A program made the position numbers and the translations under genes. Below, one piece after another: positions 8,258 through 16,678 of a DNA stretch of 18,386 bases; positions within the stretch are counted from its first letter, which is position 1; each line of letters opens with the position of its first letter. The notes beneath the pieces are model-generated. The model was not told the DNA's origin and ran no database searches. It saw only the letters and a program-made list of their open reading frames with translations. Source of the stretch: an uncultured Chlorobiaceae bacterium (GTDB taxonomy: Bacteria; Bacteroidota; Chlorobiia; Chlorobiales; Chlorobiaceae); assembly GCA_903838095.1 (NCBI GenBank), contig CAILXE010000234.1:1-18386 (forward strand). The letters are read 5' to 3'.

Positions 8258-9235
8258 ATGCATGTATTGGAAAAAAAGTTTATTGAGCAGGTAAAAGCAA
8301 GGCGTTTAGTCGGTTATGGTGACCGTGTTCTTGTTGCTGTTTCCGGTGGGCCGGATTCAATGGCCCTTTTGGCGCTTTTCACTTCAGCAAAGCCACTTCT
8401 TCGTTGTGAGCTTGCCGTCGCTCACTGCAACTTTCAGCTTCGTGGAGCTGAAAGTGATGCTGACGAATTATTTGTGCGGGATCAGGCACTCTCTCTTGGA
8501 CTGGACTGTTTTGTTGAGCGCTTTGAAACTGCGAATCTTGCCGGGGAGTTGAAAAAATCCATCGAGGAAACAGCCCGGATATTGCGATACTCTTTTTTTG
8601 AACGGGTGATGGAACAGGAGGGATATACCAGAATTGCCACTGGTCATCATGTCAACGATAATGCAGAGACCATTCTTTTCAATCTTTTCAGAGGCGTCTC
8701 TCTTCCTGGCCTGAGAGGTATTCGTGCCCGTCACGGGAAAATCATCCGTCCGTTGCTGTTGTTGCACAAGCCTGAAATTACGGCATATCTGGCGGAAAAG
8801 AGAATTGACAGTCGTGTGGATGTCAGTAATCTTTCTGATGATTATGACAGAAATTTTATCAGAAACCGTGTTATTCCCCTGATTGAGGAGCGCTTTCCGC
8901 ATAAACTGTTGCCGTCGCTCAGACGGTTATCGGAACAGGCCGGGGAGCTTGAGGAGTTTCTTGAACTCTATTTTGAAACTCTATCTGAAAGGGAGCACGG
9001 ACTGCTACTTACTGACGGCAAGCTCGATGTTCAGGCTTTGAAACGGCTCACGGTTTTTGAACAAAAAGAGCTTTTCAAAAGGGCTTTGAGAGATATGGAT
9101 GCGCCTGTTGATGCTCAGGCGCTTCAGAAGCTGGTTGATTTACTGAACACACAACCAGGCAAAAGAGTGCTGGCCGGTCGACAAGTACAGGTACTCTGGA
9201 AGGAAGGCTCGCTCTGTTTTATGCGCAAGACATGA
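8258..9235 (+). CDS. tilS: tRNA(Ile)-lysidine synthase TilS
   Basis: A 325-residue N-type ATP pyrophosphatase that attaches lysine to C34 of the CAU-anticodon tRNA-Ile, switching it from Met to Ile decoding. The PP-loop SGGPDS is at residues 29-34, followed by AVAHCNFQLRG, the TGHHVNDNAET segment that contacts ATP/tRNA, and the LFRGVSLPGLRGI stretch. NFIRNRVIPLIEERFP begins the following domain. At 325 residues it ends shortly after the middle domain and lacks the full C-terminal domain of E. coli TilS, as many shorter TilS proteins do. The stop is six bases from the stop of the convergent gene at 9242. Confidence 0.93.
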   Translation: MHVLEKKFIEQVKARRLVGYGDRVLVAVSGGPDSMALLALFTSAKPLLRCELAVAHCNFQLRGAESDADELFVRDQALSLGLDCFVERFETANLAGELKKSIEETARILRYSFFERVMEQEGYTRIATGHHVNDNAETILFNLFRGVSLPGLRGIRARHGKIIRPLLLLHKPEITAYLAEKRIDSRVDVSNLSDDYDRNFIRNRVIPLIEERFPHKLLPSLRRLSEQAGELEEFLELYFETLSEREHGLLLTDGKLDVQALKRLTVFEQKELFKRALRDMDAPVDAQALQKLVDLLNTQPGKRVLAGRQVQVLWKEGSLCFMRKT

Positions 9236-9241
9236 ACGAAA

Positions 9242-10285
9242 TTACTTTTTTTGTTTTGCGGCCAGAAAAAGTTCAATGGGAAGATTGGTATGAATAATGA
9301 CCGAATTGAGGTTCTGCTGAATCTGGATTTTGTCGAGCAGTGCTTTTGTTTGTTCGGTTGTTTTGGTTCCGGTAAGTCCTGAAAGCTTGACCGCTCCCCA
9401 GAGAAAGGTTGATGCGAAATATGCCGCCTGATTGGTTTTATAGACCCACTCGCTTTGTCCCTCAATGCCGTTCCCGAATTTTATCGACAGTGCAAGGTTC
9501 TGGATGCGGTTAAGGTTCCCCATGCTCTTTACTCCCTGGTTGGTTGAGGTCAGACTTTGCAGGGCTCCGGATGTCCATGCTGCTGAAGGCAGAGCAAACC
9601 AGAGGTGTGATTTGTAGACGGCCTTGTCGATCAGGGCCGAAGAGAGTGAGTCTCTCTTGAAAAAGCTTCCGGAAGGAACGAGGAACTCTTTGAGCATCGT
9701 TTTATTGTTCGTCAGAGCGATCCGTCTTGGTCCGAGTGAACAGGCCCACAGCGAGTTGTCGATGGTGTAGCATTCATGGCCGCCAATGCTCTCGGATGCC
9801 GTGCTGTACTGTTTAAGAATGGAATCGGGAAGCTTGTTCCTGAAATCTCCCGAGGCGATGCCAAGAAAGTTTTGCTCTTTGTAGCCGTGACGTTTGAAGC
9901 TGATTAACAACGTATCGATATCAAGCGCAGGATTGATGCGAGTTGCCTTTAAAATTGCATCAAGCTGGCCTTTTGGCTGAAAAAGCGGCGCCGTTTTAAG
10001 GGAATCAGGAATAATCTCCTTCCAGAGTCTGCTCTCACGAATATCTTTAAGACCAATGTAGATAAGGGCGTCAGACTTTCCCGGAATGCGGTCAATGACG
10101 GTTTTCAGTTGTGGGCTTAATGGTTCGGGCTGAAGCCTTGGTTTTGACCAGTTGACCCAAAGGACGGTCAGCAGAAAGCATACCGTGCTGATGGCGCTGA
10201 TTGACAGAAGAAGTCCTGCTCCTTTTTTGAGAGAGCGCTTTTGAGGTGTTGCTGGTGTTGCCTCAGCTCCGGAATTCTTCTCCAT
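9242..10285 (-). CDS. Membrane-anchored protein of unknown function
   Basis: A 347-residue protein that I do not recognise. Residues 1-25 are a hydrophilic, basic tail (PQKRSLKK), and residues about 26-46 form one transmembrane helix. The rest should lie in the periplasm. The outside part starts after a proline-rich stretch with IDRIPGKSDALIYIGLKDI, then alternates beta-like segments with Ser/Thr-rich loops. The DALIYIGL opening recalls the DUF3352 type of periplasmic protein, but this is weak. It starts 11 bases after the rnhA stop on the same strand and is probably cotranscribed with it. Its 3' end nearly abuts the end of tilS. Confidence 0.7.
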   Translation of the reverse strand: MEKNSGAEATPATPQKRSLKKGAGLLLSISAISTVCFLLTVLWVNWSKPRLQPEPLSPQLKTVIDRIPGKSDALIYIGLKDIRESRLWKEIIPDSLKTAPLFQPKGQLDAILKATRINPALDIDTLLISFKRHGYKEQNFLGIASGDFRNKLPDSILKQYSTASESIGGHECYTIDNSLWACSLGPRRIALTNNKTMLKEFLVPSGSFFKRDSLSSALIDKAVYKSHLWFALPSAAWTSGALQSLTSTNQGVKSMGNLNRIQNLALSIKFGNGIEGQSEWVYKTNQAAYFASTFLWGAVKLSGLTGTKTTEQTKALLDKIQIQQNLNSVIIHTNLPIELFLAAKQKK

Positions 10286-10296
10286 ACCTTGACTGG

Positions 10297-10737
10297 TTAT
10301 GATTTTCTTTTGATAGCATCGCGAGCCAAAGTGTCACAGCGGTTATTATAGGGGTTGTCGCTGTGGCCCTTTACCTTATGAAATTTGATGTTATGCAAGG
10401 TAAGCAACTTCAGGATTTTTTTCCACAGATCAATATTTTCAACGCTTTTTTTTGCTGCGGTCTGCCAGTTATTGGCAGTCCAGCGATTCAGCCATCCATT
10501 GTTTATGGCGTTGACAAGGTAGCTTGAGTCGCTGTACAGGTCAACCCTGCAAGGCTCTTTCAGCGCTTCGAGCGCCTCTATTGCTGCGCTGAGCTCCATC
10601 CGGTTATTTGTAGTGGCTGGCGAATATCCTGAAATTTCCCGGGTCGAAGAGCCATACATCAACAAAGCCCCCCAGCCTCCAGGTCCTGGATTGCCACTGC
10701 AGGCGCCGTCGGTGTAAATGATCACTTTTTTTTCCAT
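10297..10737 (-). CDS. rnhA: Ribonuclease HI
   Basis: A 146-residue RNase HI that degrades the RNA of RNA/DNA hybrids. Sequence landmarks match E. coli RNase [18 protein letters not shown] near residue 8 with catalytic Asp10, [13 protein letters not shown] with the catalytic Glu, [12 protein letters not shown] with the third carboxylate, and [20 protein letters not shown] with the catalytic His and last Asp. I chose ATG 10737 since it gives [11 protein letters not shown] as in the family; a GTG at 10743 would add two residues. No ribosome site is visible, because the T-run of the rpmB terminator ends just before the start. The membrane-protein gene at 10285 follows. Confidence 0.95.
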   Translation of the reverse strand: MEKKVIIYTDGACSGNPGPGGWGALLMYGSSTREISGYSPATTNNRMELSAAIEALEALKEPCRVDLYSDSSYLVNAINNGWLNRWTANNWQTAAKKSVENIDLWKKILKLLTLHNIKFHKVKGHSDNPYNNRCDTLARDAIKRKS

Positions 10738-10743
10738 CGGCAC

Positions 10744-10774
10744 AAAAAAAAGCTCAACGTTGAATTGTTGAGCC
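10744..10774 (-). terminator. Rho-independent terminator after rpmB
   Basis: On the minus strand GCTCAAC (10767-10773) pairs perfectly with GTTGAGC (10752-10758) around an eight-base loop, followed by eight T residues (10744-10751). It ends rpmB transcripts, and its T-run touches the start of rnhA. Confidence 0.88.
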
Positions 10775-10818
10775 TTTGCAGAATATTGAAAACTTTTTTA
10801 TCACCGTTTTTTGAAACG

Positions 10819-11037
10819 CTACTTCAGAAGTTTTGCGAGTTCAGCGGTACCGGTTTTGGCAATAATTTTCATGGCTTTGGCAGAGAGCTTCACCTTTACA
10901 AACCGCTTTTCCTCTTCGATCCAGACTCTTTTAGTATGGAGATTTGGCTCAAAACGGGTACGGACGTGGTTATTCGCATGCGATACCGTATTGCCGTAGA
11001 GAGGTCTTTTGCCGGTCAGTAAACAAACTTTGGACAT
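10819..11037 (-). CDS. rpmB: 50S ribosomal protein bL28
   Basis: A 72-residue bL28 protein of the large ribosomal subunit. It begins [20 protein letters not shown] and has [14 protein letters not shown] and the C-terminal [13 protein letters not shown] segment, all typical. It lacks the CxxC pairs of the zinc-binding form (one Cys only, at residue 5). The ATG at 11037 is fixed by the conserved N terminus, though no clear ribosome site precedes it. A 71-base gap separates it from the bchG stop, room enough for its own promoter, and it is followed by a strong terminator. Confidence 0.95.
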   Translation of the reverse strand: MSKVCLLTGKRPLYGNTVSHANNHVRTRFEPNLHTKRVWIEEEKRFVKVKLSAKAMKIIAKTGTAELAKLLK

Positions 11038-11108
11038 GGTGCAATCAATTGTGTTAAAAAAACGAACCGGAATATAACAATAGTTTTGTAAACTGGAAAC
11101 GCCTTGTT

Positions 11109-12101
11109 TCAGGGTCTAATGCCGACTGCGCAGACCATCATCGATAAAACGTAGAGCAATGTCCCGAATGCGTTGTACCAGATGGCTTTTTCTTTAGGTT
11201 GAGCAATCAGAATTTTTTGCATGGGTAGTTGCGCAGCAAGCAGCAGAAGCGCAATTGCCGTTGTGGTCATTGATCCTTTGGCCACAAGAATGGATATGGC
11301 AGCAAGCTGTGCGATGTCCATAATGATGGCAGCCAGAATCGCAGCCTTTTTTTCACCGAGCTGGACAGGGATTGAGGCAACCTTGCGGATATTGTCGCCC
11401 ACAATTGACTTGAAGTCGTTCAAAGTCATGATCCCGTGCGCCCCAAGTGAAAAAATTATGGCCAGGGCAATGGTCTCCCTTGAAGGAATGCCCTGGGTTA
11501 TGGCAAAACTGCCTGTCAGCCATGCCACCCCTTCGTATGCGAGCCCGACAATAAGATTGCCGAACCAGCCGTTCCTTTTCGCCCTGATAGGAGGGCCGGA
11601 ATAGGCGTGCGACATGAGAACGCCGACGAATGCTATAACAACAACATAAGGGTGAATGGAGAATGCCACCAGAAAACCGGTCACAATAAGTCCGAAGGTA
11701 ATCAGCCAACTTGCTGATTTTGATATCTTGCCGGCAGGAATTGGACGCTCTGGTTCATTGATAGCATCAACCTCGCGGTCGAAATAGTCGTTCATGGTTT
11801 GCGACATGGCGCACATGAGCGGCCCGGCCAGCAGAATGCCACGCAAAAGAATAGACCAGTTATCAGCCACGCTTTGTCCAGTTGACACGACACCGCAGGC
11901 AAATGCCCACATGGGAGGAAACCATGTAACCGGTTTCATAAGCGGAACAATAGCAGAAGGCTCGATTCTGAACCCGGGCCGGTTAACATTTTCAAGAGCC
12001 CTCTGGATCGTTAACTGCCGGGAATCGCTCACACCTGACATGCGAAGCTTGTCAGTGATGCTTTGCTGCTTTTCAGCATGAAGAGTTTTGCGTCCGTCCA
12101 T
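11109..12101 (-). CDS. bchG: (Bacterio)chlorophyll a synthase, UbiA family
   Basis: A 330-residue polyprenyltransferase that esterifies (bacterio)chlorophyllide with a phytyl or geranylgeranyl tail at the membrane, the last step of pigment synthesis. The first Asp-rich motif NDYFDREVD is at residues 104-112, preceded by [18 protein letters not shown] at 56-73; the second is MTLNDFK within [34 protein letters not shown] marks the last helix. About eight membrane helices are visible. The TLNDFK form favours BchG over ChlG, and BchK (bacteriochlorophyll c) is more divergent, but the paralogue call is not certain. ATG 12101 is preferred: a TATACT box at 12142-12147 would place transcription start near 12135, leaving no leader for the TTG at 12134. 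MSG at 12041 is another possible start. Confidence 0.85.
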   Translation of the reverse strand: MDGRKTLHAEKQQSITDKLRMSGVSDSRQLTIQRALENVNRPGFRIEPSAIVPLMKPVTWFPPMWAFACGVVSTGQSVADNWSILLRGILLAGPLMCAMSQTMNDYFDREVDAINEPERPIPAGKISKSASWLITFGLIVTGFLVAFSIHPYVVVIAFVGVLMSHAYSGPPIRAKRNGWFGNLIVGLAYEGVAWLTGSFAITQGIPSRETIALAIIFSLGAHGIMTLNDFKSIVGDNIRKVASIPVQLGEKKAAILAAIIMDIAQLAAISILVAKGSMTTTAIALLLLAAQLPMQKILIAQPKEKAIWYNAFGTLLYVLSMMVCAVGIRP

Positions 12102-12141
12102 GGCTTGGTAGTTCTCGCTCCTGCTTAAAAACAAAGGACAC

Positions 12142-12147
12142 AGTATA
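12142..12147 (-). promoter_or_regulatory. Candidate -10 box for bchG
   Basis: TATACT on the minus strand lies 41 bases before the preferred bchG ATG, in the short gap after trpD. No good -35 is seen 17 bases upstream, so this is tentative. Confidence 0.3.
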
Positions 12148-12175
12148 CAAGTTTTTCAGCAAAAAAGATAAGGAT

Positions 12176-13231
12176 TTAGTTTATTCCCTGCCTGTACTTT
12201 GCCGAGAGCTCAGCGTTTATTTTAAGGATTTGATTGAATTTTCTCTCTGAATGGCCGCTCTCCAAAGCATCTTGCGCCATAATAAATCCATCACTGACGC
12301 AGTCTGCTTTTCCGGACACATAACACGCCATTGCTGTGGTGTAGAGCGCGGCATCAATGTGTGCTTCCGGAGCGCTTCCGTCAAGAATTCTGCGGATGAT
12401 GAGAGCGTTTTCATCTTTTCCTTTTCCCTGAATTTCCGATAAAGCATGTCTGGTCAGTCCAAACTCTTCGGGATACAGGGTATGTTGTGTTACTCGGCTA
12501 TTGAAAATTTCAGTGATATATGTTGGTCCGTTGAGACTTGGCTCATCAAGCGCGATACCCTCTTCGGTCATAGCATGAACAATCATGGCGTGGCGCGTGC
12601 CTGTTTGCACGAGCACCTCCGTATAAAGATCCATCAGTTCGCGGTTGAACACCCCGACAAGCTGCCGTTTTGCCCTCGCAGGATTTATCAAAGGCCCAAG
12701 AATGTTGAATATCGTTCTGATGCCAAGCTCCCTGCGGATCTGGGCAACTTTTTTCATGGACGGGTGGTACAGGGGAGCAAACAGAAACGCAAATCCTGTT
12801 TGCTGAAAAAGCTCTCTTGTGGCTTCCTGCGGCAGATCAATCGCGAACCCGAGTGCTTCAAGAACGTCGGCACTTCCGCAACTGCTCGTTACTGAGCGGT
12901 TGCCATGTTTGGCAATAAGGACACCGGCACTGTTGGCAATAATTGAAGCGGTTGTAGAAATATTAAAAGTGCCGGCATGGTCTCCGCCAGTGCCACAGGT
13001 ATCAACGGCATTATCATCAAGGATGATCGTATCAGCTTTTTCCATCAGGCTGTAATATGCCCCTGCTGCCTCTGCGGGAGTCGCTCCTTTTTTTTGCATG
13101 AGGGCAAGTATTGCTGAAATGACAATTTCGGAAAAAAGACCATCCATAATGCTGCTCATGCAGAACGTCATCTCTTTCTGGGAAAAATTTTCCCCCGCAA
13201 GCAGCTTTTGAAGTAATTTCTTTTGTGGCAT
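12176..13231 (-). CDS. trpD: Anthranilate phosphoribosyltransferase
   Basis: A 351-residue enzyme that joins anthranilate to phosphoribosyl pyrophosphate in tryptophan synthesis. The PRPP-binding loop GTGGD is at residues 80-84, followed by [28 protein letters not shown] from residue 107 and the conserved [15 protein letters not shown]. Length is normal from ATG 13231. The longer open frame to 13390 adds 53 residues with no family match, so it is rejected. No other trp gene is nearby, and bchG follows on the same strand. The start region faces the divergent M24B gene across about 160 AT-rich bases. Confidence 0.94.
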   Translation of the reverse strand: MPQKKLLQKLLAGENFSQKEMTFCMSSIMDGLFSEIVISAILALMQKKGATPAEAAGAYYSLMEKADTIILDDNAVDTCGTGGDHAGTFNISTTASIIANSAGVLIAKHGNRSVTSSCGSADVLEALGFAIDLPQEATRELFQQTGFAFLFAPLYHPSMKKVAQIRRELGIRTIFNILGPLINPARAKRQLVGVFNRELMDLYTEVLVQTGTRHAMIVHAMTEEGIALDEPSLNGPTYITEIFNSRVTQHTLYPEEFGLTRHALSEIQGKGKDENALIIRRILDGSAPEAHIDAALYTTAMACYVSGKADCVSDGFIMAQDALESGHSERKFNQILKINAELSAKYRQGIN

Positions 13232-13389
13232 AAAACGGATACGGTTGGCAAATAATGGCAAATTGTTTAAATGTAGGTAATAATCAACAATTGATGTAAA
13301 GGTAAATAAATAATGACGATTGATTGTATGGAGCCAGGGCAGTTTGTAGGTCATGCCATTTATTTTCTCAACTCGACGACTGGATTGCA

Positions 13390-14481
13390 ATGGATAATCA
13401 ACTGATACAGGGAAGGGAAGAGGCGTTGCAGATGGTTTTGAGGAAGATGATGGGCCGAGCTATAGATGCTGCCATTGTTACTGATCTTTCTGTTATCAGG
13501 TGGTTGACGGGCTTCAGTGGGTCAAGCGCGCGGTTACTTATTACTCGGGAGAAAAGCTGGCTGTTTACCGATTTCAGATATCAGGAGCAGGCTGCCGCTG
13601 AGGTGAGCGGTGCTGAAACAGTTATTGCCACTGACGGCTTTGGCGCTGAACTTGCTTCAGGGCGCTATCCCCTCGGTGAAATCGTTGCCATTCAGTCGGA
13701 TAGTATCACCTGGCACGAAGCGACCCGGCTTATTGAACAGATTCTGGGTAAACAGCGGGTGATCCCCGTGGACTCCTTTTTTGATGAGTTCAGGATGCTG
13801 AAGAGTGAGATTGAGCTGATGAAGATGCGCCGTGCGGCGGAAATCAGTGAACTTGCTCTTGAAAAAGTGCTCCCCATGATTTCGCCATCAACAACAGAGC
13901 TTGATATTGCAGCCGAGATTACGTACCAGCAAAAAAAGTTTGGAGCTGAAAAAGATTCTTTTGATCCTATTGTCGCAGGTGGAGTGCGATCAGCGATGCC
14001 TCATGCCACACCTTCAATGGCGAGATTTAAATCAGGCGAGCTTATTGTTATTGATATTGGATGTGTCTATAAAGGGTATGCTTCTGACCAGACACGCACG
14101 GTATCCCTTGGTCCGGTTTCAGCGGAAGCCCGAGAGGTATACCGGATTGTGCAGGAAGCGCAGGAGTTTGGAATTTTTTCGGCACGGTGCGGTATGATGG
14201 CCCAGGAGCTTGATGCTGAAGTCCGTCGTTTTATTGCCGATCATGGTTATACTGAAGAGTTTGGTCACGGCCTGGGGCATGGTGTAGGTCTTGATGTGCA
14301 TGAGGAGCCCCGAATCAGTCCAAAAGGGAAGTACTAGTTGCGGGAGAACATGGTTTTTACCATTGAACCCGGGATCTATCTTCCCGGAAAATTCGGAGTG
14401 CGCATTGAGGATACTGTTGTGATGGGTCAGGATGGTGCAATTCCCTTGCAACGCTTCAGCAAAGAACTTGTTGAATTGTGA
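13390..14481 (+). pseudogene. Xaa-Pro aminopeptidase (M24B) interrupted by in-frame TAG
   Basis: The gene encodes a PepP/PepQ-like metallopeptidase. An N-terminal creatinase-like domain (about residues 1-135) contains VIRWLTGFSGSS, followed by the pita-bread catalytic domain. Metal ligands visible are Asp222 in VIDIG, Asp233 in SDQTRT and His297 in GHGLGHGVG. TAG at 14335-14337 ends the frame at 315 residues. The same frame then continues without interruption for 47 codons to TGA 14479-14481 and carries the two missing ligands, in TIEPG and RIED. The rejoined protein of 363 residues has normal family length. A single base change explains the break, by nonsense mutation or sequencing error. 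Without suppression the product is catalytically dead. ATG 13432, with a GGGAAGAGG ribosome site, is another possible start. Confidence 0.85.
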
Positions 14482-14773
14482 AGTTTTTTGTGACCGGCGA
14501 GGGTAAGGCGAGGTATTCAGGTTTATGTCTGTCTCCGTTATGATGCCATGTCTTCGGCATTGAAGAATAAGAGCCTTGATATGATCTCTTTTGGTGGCTT
14601 GTGGTGGAGTGCTTGTTCAAAATGAGTTTCTCTGGAGATGGTGTTGAATTTTGATTTGAAGGGGATTGCGATTTGGAATAAGGAAAAAGAAATGATAATT
14701 TTTTTATGTAAGTTGAAAGACAGAAAAATCCTTCCTGATTTTGGTGGTATATTCTCGCTAAAATTTGCTAACC
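14482..14773. other. Intergenic stretch before the NotI-like locus
   Basis: About 290 bases without a supported gene. Composition becomes AT-rich after 14640. TATATT at 14748-14753 could be a -10 for the small ORF at 14774. The segment AAAAAGAAATGATAA at 14684-14698 recurs in reverse complement at about 18365-18380, upstream of the second NotI-like gene, marking the outer edge of the duplicated unit. Confidence 0.5.
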
Positions 14774-15013
14774 ATGATTGAAAAAAAAGAATTACTGAAA
14801 AAAATCAGTGCCATCGAGCAAAGTGAGGAATCAGTTATTGCTATTTACTCGAATCATATTCAGCATGTTCTGAGATATTCAACTCTGGGAAAGGAAGTGC
14901 AGAGCAAGATACTTGATATGCTGCAAAAACTTAATCTTGATCTGCAGAGCCATAAGTCTACGACAAAGCAGCTCATTGAATCCATTGAAAAAAGTGGAAA
15001 AAATGTTTTTTAA
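14774..15013 (+). CDS. Small helical-hairpin protein upstream of NotI-like copy A
   Basis: A 79-residue, all-helical, hydrophilic protein. Two heptad-patterned segments are visible: about residues 12-36 (EESVIAIYSNHIQHVL) and 42-73 (ILDMLQKLNLDLQSHKSTTKQLI). The layout resembles one half of a ferritin/rubrerythrin four-helix bundle, with a His in each helix, but no clear ExxH pair, so metal binding is uncertain. ATG 14774 is preferred to the upstream TTG at 14765. Its stop overlaps the ATG of the NotI-like gene by 11 bases, implying translational coupling and a shared function. A similar hairpin is fused to the N terminus of NotI-like copy B. Confidence 0.6.
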   Translation: MIEKKELLKKISAIEQSEESVIAIYSNHIQHVLRYSTLGKEVQSKILDMLQKLNLDLQSHKSTTKQLIESIEKSGKNVF

Positions 15014-16178
15014 TAAAGATTTACTTGGATTTTTCGGATCCATTATAGAGACAAAAAAACACAAACGAGATACACTTGCGCCTCTTGCTTCTGATGATGA
15101 TGATGATCAGGACAATGAGGAGGAAGTATTGTTCCCAGGAATCGATGATCCGAGTCACTCCGAGGGTTATGTTTCCATGCCGTATTATCAGCCTGTCACA
15201 GCACCAACTGAAGCGCAGTATGCTGTTGATGATGAGATGCTTTTCGAGGATCCACCTCAGCAGGTTCATGATTTTGTTTCAGGCAAGAAAGATCAAGAAT
15301 CGATTGCTCACCATCAATCGTCTACCCCAAAATTTCTTCACAGTATGAATACTTTAACGCATCCTTTAGGCGAGGTTTTCGGTTTTACGACAACAGACCA
15401 GTCGCCGAAGGCACAACGGTATCGCTCTCATAGGCATTGTCCCTTTAATAACAAGATTCCCAACTGTACGAATGAGCAGTCTAAAAATCCTCTGGGAGTT
15501 TGCAGTATTCTCCAGAACAATACCCCTGTTATAACGTGTCCGGTGCGTTTCCATGAGGACTGGATGATTACTGATGATGCAGCTTCTTTCTTTTTTGAAG
15601 AGGGTGTTCGTTGGAGTACTGTCACTGATGTTCACCTGAATGATGCTGAAGGGAAGTCTGCAGGGGCTATAGATGTTATGCTTGTTGCCTATGATGAAAG
15701 CGGTAAAATGATTGACTTTGGGGCGCTTGATATTCATGCCGCATACATTTCGGGTAATTTACGCGATCCCTTTGAATATTACATGAAAGATCCGAAGTCT
15801 CATGCTTCGATGGATTGGACAACACAACCCAACTATCCCCACCCGGATTTTCTTTCGGCAGCCCGTGAAAATATTTTCCCTCAACTGTTATTTAAAGGCG
15901 GGATTTTACATGCATGGCATAAGAAAATGGCGGTAGCCATCAACAAAAGCTTGTTTGATACTCTTCCGATATTTAGTCAGGTTAAAAAGGAGGTCGCTGA
16001 TATTGCCTGGCTCATTTACGATCTTGAACCAGTAACTGAAGGTGAGAATGAGCGTTATCAGCTCAAAAGGATTGGCGTTGTTTACACTGAGTTTCAGTCA
16101 ACATTATCTGCAATGATGGCCGTTGCCCCAGGGAATATTAACGATTTTGTACACGTGATTCCAGAGCTTGCCGGGTAA
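15003..16178 (+). CDS. NotI-family restriction endonuclease homologue, copy A
   Basis: A 391-residue protein. Residues about 115-391 form the NotI-like core. Four cysteines (Cys146 in CPFNNK, Cys155 in NCTNEQ, Cys167 in GVCSI, Cys179 in ITCP) follow the pattern of the Cys4 iron site of NotI. The PD-(D/E)xK-like part has Asp224 in AIDVMLVAY and Asp243-Ile-His245 in GALDIHA, where NotI has a Glu-x-Gln. WLIYDLEPV matches the FELDP strand near the NotI C terminus. The N terminus (MFFNKDLLGFFGS) matches copy B, but its second helix has turned into an Asp/Glu-rich tract at 31-49, and the linker to 112 shares nothing with copy B. It starts inside the end of the small ORF, with AAGTGGA as a possible ribosome site. 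No methyltransferase is nearby. Activity is not assured, as the Asp243/His245 pair departs from known catalytic sets. Confidence 0.8.
   Translation: MFFNKDLLGFFGSIIETKKHKRDTLAPLASDDDDDQDNEEEVLFPGIDDPSHSEGYVSMPYYQPVTAPTEAQYAVDDEMLFEDPPQQVHDFVSGKKDQESIAHHQSSTPKFLHSMNTLTHPLGEVFGFTTTDQSPKAQRYRSHRHCPFNNKIPNCTNEQSKNPLGVCSILQNNTPVITCPVRFHEDWMITDDAASFFFEEGVRWSTVTDVHLNDAEGKSAGAIDVMLVAYDESGKMIDFGALDIHAAYISGNLRDPFEYYMKDPKSHASMDWTTQPNYPHPDFLSAARENIFPQLLFKGGILHAWHKKMAVAINKSLFDTLPIFSQVKKEVADIAWLIYDLEPVTEGENERYQLKRIGVVYTEFQSTLSAMMAVAPGNINDFVHVIPELAG
15339..16175 (+). repeat. Inverted duplicate arm 1 (NotI-like core)
   Basis: Encodes the core shared with 16682-17518 on the opposite strand. By eye about six of seven residues match at protein level, with many more differences at third codon positions. 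This indicates an old duplication under protein-level selection. Confidence 0.75.
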
Positions 16179-16283
16179 TCTTAAATTATCAGGAAATTTT
16201 CGAGAAAATATATTGCTCCGCCTCTATTATCAAGAGTTGATCTGAAAGCATACTCATAGAGAATTGCTCTTAAGTAATCGCTT

Positions 16284-16472
16284 TTAGTCCCAATGTTCAG
16301 ATGCGGGCAGCTTTTTTAGATATTGAGCCATCATTAAATCCCACGCTACCTTTCTTATCTCCGTCAAGTTGCATGAAAAACCTGCTCTTGAAATAAACTC
16401 CTCCAACTTCTCCTTCAACGCAGCATCAGATTGTAATGTTTCAATAAATTCTTTTGCTTTTTCTTCAGACAT
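16284..16472 (-). CDS. Small Nif11-domain protein
   Basis: A 62-residue protein with the Nif11 (PF07862-type) pattern: MSEEKAKEFIETLQSDAALKEKLEEF followed by AGFSC at 30-34 and an amphipathic helix. Nif11 domains occur in nitrogen-fixing bacteria as short proteins and as leader regions of RiPP precursors. Here only about a dozen residues (LKKLPASEHWD) follow the domain. No GG or GA cleavage site and no Cys/Ser/Thr-rich core are present, and no modifying enzyme is in view, so a stand-alone role is more likely than a peptide precursor. The ribosome site AAGGAG lies seven bases before the ATG. It sits between the two NotI-like copies, on the same strand as copy B and downstream of it. Confidence 0.75.
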   Translation of the reverse strand: MSEEKAKEFIETLQSDAALKEKLEEFISRAGFSCNLTEIRKVAWDLMMAQYLKKLPASEHWD

Positions 16473-16678
16473 AACGAGCTCCTTTTAAATATCGCCACAG
16501 AAAAGAACATATTACATTTATGGTGGTATTTTACCATAGGGCCATCTGTTACTATGCTATTGCTATTCATCAAAAATAAATCAAGCACCTGAACTGCAAA
16601 CAATTGCTCCTCAAGAAAAGTTCCTTGGCAGCTCTTGCTTGAAGAACAGGTGCTGATTGCGATAATAACGGCTTGTTA

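Noticed and set aside
8468..8902. 144-codon minus-strand frame inside tilS
   Set aside because: Antisense to a clear TilS coding sequence; no family features.
13232..13390. Upstream extension of trpD by 53 codons
   Set aside because: The extra residues have no match to the family, and [10 protein letters not shown] at 13231 is the usual TrpD start.
16284..16472. RiPP precursor reading of the Nif11 gene
   Set aside because: No cleavage motif, almost no core peptide and no modifying or export enzymes in the window.
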